Both the position numbers and the translations under genes were made by a program. Shown piece by piece: positions 9,073-15,743 of a DNA stretch of 64,000 nucleotides. Source of the DNA: Bacteroidota bacterium (GTDB lineage Bacteria; Bacteroidota; Bacteroidia; NS11-12g; UBA955); NCBI GenBank assembly GCA_947496065.1, contig CANMBF010000005.1:39283-103282 (forward strand), read 5' to 3'. The notes beneath the pieces are model-generated. The model saw nothing but the letters and a program-made list of their open reading frames with translations. It made no database searches and had not been told where the DNA came from. The stretch's first letter is position 1. Every line of letters begins with the position of its first letter.

Positions 9073-10218
9073 TTAATGAATAAATGCCAATATTTGACGC
9101 TTTAATTGGTCAATATTTGTTTTTTGGGTTGCAGAAATAAACACCACTGGCGCATGTTCCTTGCTTATCCAACTATTCTCAAATTCATTTAAGTCGGTTT
9201 CAGGATTCGCTTTTAAATAGTCATCGACCTTATTAAAAACCAACAATACAGGTTTATCTTTAATGCCAATTTCAAATAATGTAAGCTTTACTAAATCCAA
9301 TTGGCTCTCGAATTCTGGGTGCGAAACATCGACCACATGGAGCAATAAATCAGCCTCCGTTGCTTCGGCCAAGGTGCTTTTAAAACTTTCAATTAATAGG
9401 GTTGGTAATTTGCGGATGAACCCTACCGTATCGCTCAGTAAGAAAGGCACAAAAACACCAGGTTCTTCAGGGTCTTCGAACACCACTTTTCTAACCGTTG
9501 AATCGAGTGTTGCAAACAATTTATTCTCCGCTAAAATTCCCGCATTGCTCAATAAATTCATGATGGTGCTTTTACCAACATTGGTGTAGCCCACCAAAGC
9601 AACGCGTTTTTTGTCTGTGCGACTTTGACGCTGCACTTTATTTTGTTTTTCGATAAGTGCTAAACGCTCTTGCATTTTTGTAATGTTCGAACGGATCACA
9701 CGCCTATCTGTTTCAATTTCAGTTTCACCCGGACCTTTCATGCCAATACCGCCTTTTTGCTTTGATAAGTGGGTCCACATATTGGTTAAGCGCGGCAATA
9801 AATACTGGTTCTGCGCCAATTCAACTTGTGTTTTGGCCTGCGCTGTTTTCGCATTTTTCGAAAAAATATCCAAAATCAACATGCTGCGATCTAATATTTT
9901 TACCTCCTTAAAATGTTTTTCTAAATTTCGAATTTGAGAAGGACTCAATTCATCATCGAACACTACCATATCAACTTCTTGTATAGTTACCAAGGCGACC
10001 AATTCTTCGAGTTTACCTTCACCTAGAAAAGTACGTGGATTGGGATAATCTAAACTTTGGGTAATTCTGCCGTGTGTGGTGGCACCAGCAGTATGTACCA
10101 ATGACTCAAGTTCATCGAGGTATTCCTTTACTTTTTCTTTGCGCTCGTGCTTGTATTGTATGCCTACCAAAACTGCTTTTTCAGTTTTTAGCGCATTATA
10201 AAAATAGTCGGGTTTCAA
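9073..10218 (-). CDS. hflX: GTPase HflX
   Basis: Ribosome-associated GTPase that splits stalled or heat-damaged 70S ribosomes. The N-terminal HflX domain (about residues 1-165) contains GRITQSLDYPNPRTFLGEGK, followed by the glycine-rich linker KGGIGMKGPGETEIETDRR (about 152-171). The G domain shows G1 GYTNVGKST, G3 DTVGF and G4 NKVD. Length 381 is normal for Bacteroidota. The start is TTG at 10218: no ATG exists between the in-frame stop at 10230 and the conserved N-terminus. A well-formed promoter lies 54-83 nt upstream. Confidence 0.95.
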   Translation of the reverse strand: MKPDYFYNALKTEKAVLVGIQYKHERKEKVKEYLDELESLVHTAGATTHGRITQSLDYPNPRTFLGEGKLEELVALVTIQEVDMVVFDDELSPSQIRNLEKHFKEVKILDRSMLILDIFSKNAKTAQAKTQVELAQNQYLLPRLTNMWTHLSKQKGGIGMKGPGETEIETDRRVIRSNITKMQERLALIEKQNKVQRQSRTDKKRVALVGYTNVGKSTIMNLLSNAGILAENKLFATLDSTVRKVVFEDPEEPGVFVPFLLSDTVGFIRKLPTLLIESFKSTLAEATEADLLLHVVDVSHPEFESQLDLVKLTLFEIGIKDKPVLLVFNKVDDYLKANPETDLNEFENSWISKEHAPVVFISATQKTNIDQLKRQILAFIH

Positions 10219-10271
10219 TGCTTTTAATTATTTGGAGAATTGTTGAAAATTTTGTGTTTGTAAAACACTAG

Positions 10272-10301
10272 CAAACATACTAATTTAGCCATGTATTTCA
10301 A
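10272..10301 (-). promoter_or_regulatory. hflX: Bacteroidota-type promoter of hflX
   Basis: On the minus strand TTG (10301-10299), 19-nt spacer, then TATGTTTG (10279-10272), an exact TAnnTTTG with correct spacing. The start point would be about 45 nt before the hflX TTG. It lies in the 92-bp divergent region shared with the secreted-protein gene that starts at 10311. Confidence 0.62.
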
Positions 10302-10310
10302 CGCAATTTC

Positions 10311-11783
10311 ATGTTTAAAATTAAGCCTTTTGTTTTTTCAATGTATCCCTTACTCTTAGCATTGGTATTACTAACATGCAAGGGCCTTAATGCCCAACAA
10401 ATTATATGGGCGCAGTTAAATAACATTGATAAAAAAACAGATTTTACAAAAGTTATTGGTCAAAATAAACACGGGGTCTATGTTTTGAAACACAAAAACA
10501 GCACTTTTAGAAAATACTTTATCATTGAAAGATTTGATAAACGCATGAATCTAATGCGCAGTAAAATCATTAAAATACCCAATGCCGAATTACAAAAAAT
10601 TGTAGTGCTTGAAAATGACATTGTCTTTTTTACCAAAGTGTTTGACAAGGGTTACACAAGCTCTTTACATGTGCAACATTTAGACACCAATTTAAACATC
10701 GATTTACCTACTGTTATTGCCGCTGAGTGCGATTTGCCAAATGCAAATTCTGATTTCAAAATAGAATACAACGAAAATAGAAAACAATTCCTAACTTGGT
10801 ATTTAACCGAACAAAATAACACCTTTGAAATTAACCTTTGCACGCTCAATAATTTTAAGAAAGGGCCCACTAAAAAAATCGAAATTGCGAAAGGGGCATT
10901 TGATATCGATTTTCTAAAAGCAGCAATCGATGTGTCGGGAAATTTTTTCGGAATCTACACGGAGTCTAAAAATTCAAAAGCCAGTAAAGCGGCTGATTTT
11001 CAAACCCACTTGTTGTGTATTAACGTTACCGATGGCTTGATAAAAAATATTTTAATTCACAATCCCGAGGAGTATATCACTTATGCTGATTTATGTTTTA
11101 ATTCATCGAAAAATACTATGATTGCCTCTGGCTTTTATGGCAAAAATACGGATGATGAAGTCGCAGGTTATTTTAGCATTCAAATAGATACCAAAGACTT
11201 TGCCTTTATTAGCAATGTTCAAAATCCCATTAATCGAAAAACAGTTTCAGATATTATCGGTATAAAGGCAGAAGCACGTGGTGATTATTTGAGCAAATTC
11301 AAAATTCGCAAAACAATTCCCAAAACAGATGGTGGTCAAATTATTATTGCAGAAAGAAGCTTTATTACCAATCAAAGTGACGTCTTTTATGTGAACGGTA
11401 TTGCCCAAACTAGCTATTCTAAAATCTTTAACAACGATGAAGTCCTGATCCTTTCAATTGATAGCAATGGGGCCTTATTATGGGATGAAATTGTTTTTAA
11501 AAACCAACTCTCTACAAACGATGGCGGCTACAACAATGGCATTGTTATTATGATAAACGAGGATAATTTTAATATCATTTACAATGACAAACTGAATGCC
11601 AATGCAGATGTCATACAAGTAACCTTTAATGAAAAAGGAGAACGCATAAAGAAAATATTAATTAATAGCGACCAATATTACGCATTGGTAATACCGTCAG
11701 AATACAATCAGGTAACTTCTAATAGTGCTGTGTTGCCAATTAATCAAAACCGCGACTATACCTATATCAAACTACTCTATTGA
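10311..11783 (+). CDS. Secreted hypothetical protein, beta-propeller-like
   Basis: A 490-residue exported protein not recognised as a named family. A signal peptide is clear (about residues 1-29, hydrophobic core LLLALVLLTC, ending GLNAQ). The mature part is made of repeated short beta strands with recurring patterns such as GVYVLK, NDIVFFTKV, GNFFGIYTES and NFNIIYNDK, suggesting a beta-propeller or similar all-beta fold. No catalytic motif or C-terminal T9SS sorting tail is evident. Its TGA stop overlaps the TTG start of the next gene in TTGA, so the two are translationally coupled and probably work together at the envelope. Confidence 0.72.
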   Translation: MFKIKPFVFSMYPLLLALVLLTCKGLNAQQIIWAQLNNIDKKTDFTKVIGQNKHGVYVLKHKNSTFRKYFIIERFDKRMNLMRSKIIKIPNAELQKIVVLENDIVFFTKVFDKGYTSSLHVQHLDTNLNIDLPTVIAAECDLPNANSDFKIEYNENRKQFLTWYLTEQNNTFEINLCTLNNFKKGPTKKIEIAKGAFDIDFLKAAIDVSGNFFGIYTESKNSKASKAADFQTHLLCINVTDGLIKNILIHNPEEYITYADLCFNSSKNTMIASGFYGKNTDDEVAGYFSIQIDTKDFAFISNVQNPINRKTVSDIIGIKAEARGDYLSKFKIRKTIPKTDGGQIIIAERSFITNQSDVFYVNGIAQTSYSKIFNNDEVLILSIDSNGALLWDEIVFKNQLSTNDGGYNNGIVIMINEDNFNIIYNDKLNANADVIQVTFNEKGERIKKILINSDQYYALVIPSEYNQVTSNSAVLPINQNRDYTYIKLLY

Positions 11784-12757
11784 TCAGATTATTCACCAAT
11801 ACCTTTAACCAAACCATTTTTGGTCTTGTTCTGTTTACAATTCTAATCAGAAGTTTTGGCTACTATACGCCCTATGTCAATACTACCCAAGCAGTGGATA
11901 TTAGCTATTTGGCCCACTTCTTTAATATCCTCAACAGTACCCCTAATAAAAGTTTTTTTCTATCTTCACTAATGGTATTGCTTTCGGCCTTGGCGCTGAA
12001 CAATGTATGTATTAAACACGAATTGGTGTTTATCCCATCTTTTCTTCCGGCTTATTTTTATGCACTATTGAACAGTTTGTTTCCCGATCAGTTTTATGCT
12101 GGACCCACTGTTTTTGTTAATTTTTTTATCATTCTATCGATTGATGCGCTGTTGAATTTATACCGATCCGAACGACCAAGCAATGCCATTTTTTTAGCAT
12201 CGGTATTGGCCGGGGTAAGTGCTTTACTTAACATCTCCTACCTCGCCTTTTTTATTTTTGTAATTATCGGACTTAATGTTTTTCGCCCATTTAATTTCAG
12301 AGAAAATATTGCTGCATTAATTGGTTTCTTGATTCCCATATACATGGGTACTGTCCTTAATTATTTAATCAACAATACCTTTTTACCTGGCCATATTTTC
12401 TTTCCAGATTATGGCAATATCAATACACAAGGATGGGCCATTCAATCGGCCTTACCTGCCGTTTTAGTGGTAGGTCTTTTTGCCATTCTAAGAATGTATA
12501 AGAATTATTTTAGAAACACCACCAAGTCGAAACGAGCGATTCAAATGTTAATGATATTAACCCTTATCTCTTTGGTATTAATGGTTACAGGAAAACAAAA
12601 TCCAAGGCAAGAATTTACTTTTTTAAGCATTCCCTTGTCCATTTATTTTGCCTTTTATTTTAGCAATTACACTTTTAATTGGCAGAAGGAGGTGATTAAT
12701 CTTATTTTATTAATCACTATTATATTCTTTCAGTACCGTGTTTACTTGGGCCTATAA
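11780..12757 (+). CDS. Multi-pass membrane protein, DUF6427-like
   Basis: Integral inner-membrane protein of 325 residues with roughly eight to ten hydrophobic segments. The order of features (N-terminal FNQTIFGLVLFTILIR, a central FRPFNFRENIAALIGF, and a C-terminal GKQNPRQEFTFLSIPLSIYF) resembles the DUF6427 family of Bacteroidota, which has no known function. The TTG start overlaps the preceding stop codon (TTGA) and there is no ATG before residue 64, so coupling decides the start. The stop codon abuts that of the convergent peroxidase gene. Confidence 0.72.
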   Translation: MIRLFTNTFNQTIFGLVLFTILIRSFGYYTPYVNTTQAVDISYLAHFFNILNSTPNKSFFLSSLMVLLSALALNNVCIKHELVFIPSFLPAYFYALLNSLFPDQFYAGPTVFVNFFIILSIDALLNLYRSERPSNAIFLASVLAGVSALLNISYLAFFIFVIIGLNVFRPFNFRENIAALIGFLIPIYMGTVLNYLINNTFLPGHIFFPDYGNINTQGWAIQSALPAVLVVGLFAILRMYKNYFRNTTKSKRAIQMLMILTLISLVLMVTGKQNPRQEFTFLSIPLSIYFAFYFSNYTFNWQKEVINLILLITIIFFQYRVYLGL

Positions 12758-13333
12758 GCCAAGGGCTTTCAAGAAATCCGCATCCATCGGTTTGGTGCCT
12801 GAACCAAAATAGTTCAATAGTTTGCCTTCAGGACTGATAATAAATTTATTAAAATTCCATTTCACATCGAAGTCGCCAGCACCATTTTTACTTTTCTGTG
12901 TCAACCATTGGTAAAGCGGGTGTTGTTTGCTGCCTTTCACATCAATTTTTTCGGTTAACTGAAAAGTAACACCAAAAATTTTCTGGCAGAAAGCACCAAT
13001 TTCAGCAGCCGTACCAGGTTCTTGCCCTCCAAATTGATTGCATGGACAACCCAAAACCACGATGTTTTGGTTTTTGTATTTTTCGTGAAAAGCTTGTAAG
13101 TCTTTGTACTGTGGTGTATAACCACATTGGCTTGCAGTATTTACGACCACAAGGTATTTGCCTTTATAGTCTGATAAGTTAAGTTTAGTGTTGCCCTCTA
13201 AAGATTGGATACTAATATCGTATAAAGAGGTCGTTGGTTGAACCTGTTCAGCGTTTTCAACTTTTTTTGATTTGCCAACGAAACATGAGGTAAGAAGTGT
13301 GATGATGCCCATAAATGTGAAAATGTATTTCAT
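12752..13333 (-). CDS. Glutathione peroxidase family lipoprotein
   Basis: Thiol peroxidase of the GPx family that reduces hydroperoxides, probably with thioredoxin as donor. The ATG at 13333 is chosen because it begins a lipoprotein signal (MKYIFTFMGIITLLTSC, lipidation at the Cys of LTSC); the longer upstream frame has no signal. The catalytic set is complete: NTASQCGYTPQY (peroxidatic Cys), GCPCNQFGGQEPG (Gln), and KWNFNKFI (Trp, Asn). Mature length is normal. A cysteine replaces selenocysteine, as usual in bacteria. The membrane anchor places it in the periplasm. It shares a 42-bp divergent region with the DUF2452 gene. Confidence 0.92.
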   Translation of the reverse strand: MKYIFTFMGIITLLTSCFVGKSKKVENAEQVQPTTSLYDISIQSLEGNTKLNLSDYKGKYLVVVNTASQCGYTPQYKDLQAFHEKYKNQNIVVLGCPCNQFGGQEPGTAAEIGAFCQKIFGVTFQLTEKIDVKGSKQHPLYQWLTQKSKNGAGDFDVKWNFNKFIISPEGKLLNYFGSGTKPMDADFLKALGL

Positions 13334-13343
13334 ATTGTAGAAA

Positions 13344-13351
13344 CAAAAATA
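13344..13351 (-). promoter_or_regulatory. Candidate -7 element for the peroxidase gene
   Basis: On the minus strand TATTTTTG, an exact TAnnTTTG match, 10 nt upstream of the ATG at 13333, which would give a leader of only a few nucleotides. No -33 TTG at the standard distance. Confidence 0.4.
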
Positions 13352-13375
13352 AACTAATTGTGTTTTAACTACTGT

Positions 13376-13816
13376 ATGGAATACAACGAAGTTATTAAAA
13401 TCGACCCACTTAAAAAAGATGCCCTCTACCAAGGTGAGGATAAATTTTCGCCTATTCCACTCACCGTTTCTTCGCCCAAAATCAATCCAATTGATAAGCG
13501 CTTGGTGAAAGCCACTGCCTTTGAAACCATGCAGTACCAGGCCAATCAACAAATTGCCATGCTTAAGAAGCAAGCAGATTTGATTATGCAACAAGCCAAA
13601 GAGATTGAAGACCGTTTAATTATTTCTCAAAAAATTTACGAGGCCGATTTAAATTTCGAACCTGTCATAGGCACCACTTACCATGTTTATGAAAAAAGAG
13701 AAAAGGCGGTTTTATCTATCGTTGCGCCTAACGAATGGGGCAAGAAACTGCCTTACGACAAGCATGTTTGCTCGGCCACCCTACTGGCGGATAAAAGTTG
13801 GCAGTTGGTGAAATAA
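13376..13816 (+). CDS. DUF2452 domain-containing protein
   Basis: A 146-residue soluble protein of the DUF2452 family. It shows the family order: an N-terminal disordered part, a central helix with heptad pattern (about residues 52-82, NQQIAMLKKQADLIMQQAKEIE in two halves), then NFEPVIGTTYHVYEK and LSIVAPNEWG, a short beta-rich end. ATG 13376 (MEYNEV) is preferred to a start 18 nt upstream because the conserved region begins after it. No function is known for the family. It is transcribed away from the peroxidase gene from a very short shared promoter region. Confidence 0.78.
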   Translation: MEYNEVIKIDPLKKDALYQGEDKFSPIPLTVSSPKINPIDKRLVKATAFETMQYQANQQIAMLKKQADLIMQQAKEIEDRLIISQKIYEADLNFEPVIGTTYHVYEKREKAVLSIVAPNEWGKKLPYDKHVCSATLLADKSWQLVK

Positions 13817-14001
13817 GAAATGCATAAACCAAAACATGAAAATAAATTATTTGTATTTTCCTGCTTTGTATGGCCATGCAGGCCTGCTTAAAAAAATACT
13901 CTGACTTAAAAATTAATTTTAGTCTCTTATCTATTAAGTAGTTAAAAACTATTTTGCCTATAGAAACAATATCGCATGGCATTGAATGTATATACTGTAA
14001 A

Positions 14002-14550
14002 ATGAAGTGTATGAATAAATTATTATTAGTCGTTTGCGTAATGACTGTTTCGATGGCAAAAGCTCAAATTATTAGTGGTGGCTTGTTCAGAAATCAAATG
14101 CTAAATTCAAACATGGGCAATATTTCTAGTCAAGGTTTTGAAGTAAGCAATACACATTATTTTTTTACTTTGAATGCTGGTATTGGGTTTGGCAAAACCG
14201 ATAAAATAAAAATGAATACAACACAATTTGGCATTGATTTTACGCCCTTTGGTTTTCACCATGCCTATTATAGACATAAATTTTCACCAAGTATTGGTTT
14301 TCAAGTGAATAGTAATAGGCTAGAAAAGTTATACGCCACCAATTTTGAACTTCCACAAAACACCTTTACAAAAAACACAAAATGCGATTTGAGTCTTGGT
14401 TTTAAATTAAGTCACAACCGTGTCATTGGCTCTGCCAATTATTTGATGGGCCAGCAAGAAAGCAGTTTAACTGTTAGACTAGCCTATATAATTGCGGTTA
14501 CACACAAATGCTTAAAGAAACATTTGGTGCCACTAGAGTTAGGTTTTTAA
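14002..14550 (+). CDS. Small exported envelope protein, beta-rich
   Basis: Not recognised as a named family. ATG 14002 or 14011 begins a signal peptide (NKLLLVVCVMTVSMAKAQ); the longer frame from 13954 has no support. The mature part of about 160 residues alternates Phe/Tyr-Gly patterns (YFFTLNAGIGFG, QFGIDFTPFGFHHAYY, DLSLGFKLS) typical of small outer-membrane beta barrels. It is preceded by 185 nt without a recognisable promoter. First gene of an accessory-looking cluster of three exported proteins. Confidence 0.68.
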   Translation: MKCMNKLLLVVCVMTVSMAKAQIISGGLFRNQMLNSNMGNISSQGFEVSNTHYFFTLNAGIGFGKTDKIKMNTTQFGIDFTPFGFHHAYYRHKFSPSIGFQVNSNRLEKLYATNFELPQNTFTKNTKCDLSLGFKLSHNRVIGSANYLMGQQESSLTVRLAYIIAVTHKCLKKHLVPLELGF

Positions 14551-14663
14551 GTAAAAAATAAATAGATTTAATAAAAATAGGATTTAAAATTCGCATAATG
14601 AAAGATAATTGATGAAAAAATATTTTTTCAATTAAACTCATAAAAATATTCGTTATTTACAAA

Positions 14664-15035
14664 ATGAAAAAGCCAATTCTTGTCCTTTTCGCAATTATAG
14701 CGATGTCTGCTTTGTATGCATTTACCAATAGCTTAAATGAAAACAATAATTCTGCCGAAGAAATGGCAATTAAGAAGACCCCAACCGCAGATGAGGCCTG
14801 GTACATTTGTGCCAATTGCTGCAAAACAAAAAAGGCCACTGCCGCACCTTGGGAAAATGGTTGTAAAAAAGGCTCGAGTGAAATGCATAACTATTGGTTT
14901 TGTGGTAAAGCAGGTGATTATAATTATACCTGCCGTAATTGCGATGCAGAGGTTTACTTAAAATCAAGTACAAGTCCAAGCGCATCAACCTGCTGTGGCA
15001 CCAATAAGGGCACTCACACTTGGTACCATCGTTAG
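14664..15035 (+). CDS. Exported Cys/His-rich protein with duplicated zinc-knuckle-like unit
   Basis: A 123-residue protein with a hydrophobic export or anchor signal (KPILVLFAIIAMSALYAF, residues 3-20) and no recognised family. The exported part holds two similar units of about 33 residues: unit 1 begins YICANCC and continues through P, GC and HNYW; unit 2 begins YTCRNCD and continues through SP, CC and HTWYH. Each has CxxC, then Pro, Cys and His-x(1-2)-Trp, a likely Cys3His metal site or disulfide knuckle. Thirty-one nt separate it from the repeat protein downstream, so the two are probably one operon. Metal binding is inferred, not shown. Confidence 0.72.
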   Translation: MKKPILVLFAIIAMSALYAFTNSLNENNNSAEEMAIKKTPTADEAWYICANCCKTKKATAAPWENGCKKGSSEMHNYWFCGKAGDYNYTCRNCDAEVYLKSSTSPSASTCCGTNKGTHTWYHR

Positions 15036-15066
15036 TAATAAGCCAAATTAATTTAAAAAAAACAAT

Positions 15067-15552
15067 ATGAAATATAAAATCCTACTCACAACACTCCTAT
15101 TTACTTGCCTTTTTGCTAAGGCGCAAACAAAAATTCACCAAGGTGATGGCACCTATTCCTCAAACAAAGTGCTCTTTACCATCGATGGTGTTAAAGTAAG
15201 AGAAGGCAATGGTACATATTCTTCAAATAAAGTGCTTTACACTTTTGATGGCACCAAATTCAGACAAGGCGATGGTACCTATTCCTCCAATACAGTGCTT
15301 TTAACAATTGATGGTGTAAAAATTCGACAAGGCGATGGCACCTACTCCTCCAATAAAGTGCTCTACACCATTGATGGCAATAAGATTAGACAAGGCGATG
15401 GCACCTATTCCTCTAATAAAGTATTGTACACCATTGATGGCAATAAAATTCGAGAAGGCGATGGCACCTACTCTTCAAATAAAGTACTCTATACCATTGA
15501 TGGCAGTCTGTCCATCACAAAAATCGCCTGCTTGCTCTTTTATATTCTTTAA
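15067..15552 (+). CDS. Exported six-repeat protein, beta-flower-like
   Basis: Signal peptide (residues 1-20, ending FAKAQ) followed by six tandem 21-residue repeats (residues 24-146) with consensus RQGDGTYSSNKVLYTIDG plus NKI. It ends in a short hydrophobic tail (SLSITKIACLLFYIL). The repeat period and the tail recall the beta-flower proteins described from structure predictions, shallow barrels of short hairpins closed by a hydrophobic helix. That assignment is from memory of the pattern, and the function of the family is unknown. All six units are in frame and the last two full units are nearly identical in DNA. The cysteine-rich protein lies 31 nt upstream. Confidence 0.8.
   Translation: MKYKILLTTLLFTCLFAKAQTKIHQGDGTYSSNKVLFTIDGVKVREGNGTYSSNKVLYTFDGTKFRQGDGTYSSNTVLLTIDGVKIRQGDGTYSSNKVLYTIDGNKIRQGDGTYSSNKVLYTIDGNKIREGDGTYSSNKVLYTIDGSLSITKIACLLFYIL
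15136..15504 (+). repeat. Six tandem 63-bp coding repeats
   Basis: Six units of 63 bp (the last one 54 bp) encode the 21-residue repeat of the exported protein. Units 4 and 5 differ at only a handful of mostly silent positions, while units 1-3 are more diverged, so recent copying appears to run through the 3' half. There are no spacers, so it is not a CRISPR. Confidence 0.92.
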
Positions 15553-15600
15553 GCTATTGCATTTCAATTCAAATGGACATGTAAATTCTATCTGATACTT

Positions 15601-15696
15601 TTCATTTGTTCCCCGTAAAAATTTGAATTTACAAATGAATACCAAAATATACTATAGAGAAAATGGAATAATTTATTTCATTTTCTCTATAATATT
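15601..15696. repeat. Two adjacent AT-rich inverted repeats between genes
   Basis: First: TTCATTTGT (15601-15609) with ACAAATGAA (15631-15639). Second and stronger: TATAGAGAAAATG (15653-15665) pairs perfectly with CATTTTCTCTATA (15679-15691), and pairing continues inward to an 18-bp stem with one G-T pair and a 3-nt loop, then outward after a 2-nt bulge. It could end transcription of the repeat-protein operon or shape the leader of the aminopeptidase gene; the sequence alone does not decide. Confidence 0.75.
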
Positions 15697-15716
15697 AACA
15701 AATTAATACAATCCCC

Positions 15717-15724
15717 TATTTTTG
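15717..15724 (+). promoter_or_regulatory. Candidate -7 element for the M1 aminopeptidase gene
   Basis: TATTTTTG, an exact TAnnTTTG match 19 nt before the ATG at 15744. No -33 TTG in range; the large hairpin lies directly upstream in its place. Confidence 0.5.
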
Positions 15725-15743
15725 CCTAAAAAATAGTTTATTC

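Noticed and set aside
13334..13594. Long N-terminal extension of the glutathione peroxidase frame
   Set aside because: It overlaps the divergent DUF2452 gene and has no signal; ATG 13333 starts a proper lipoprotein signal.
15136..15504. Tandem repeats considered as a CRISPR-like array
   Set aside because: Units are contiguous, 63 bp, in frame with a signal-peptide ORF, and have no unique spacers or cas genes nearby.
15506..15552. Hydrophobic C-terminal tail of the repeat protein considered as a frameshift artefact
   Set aside because: No alternative frame continues the repeats, and a hydrophobic end is what I recall for beta-flower-type proteins.
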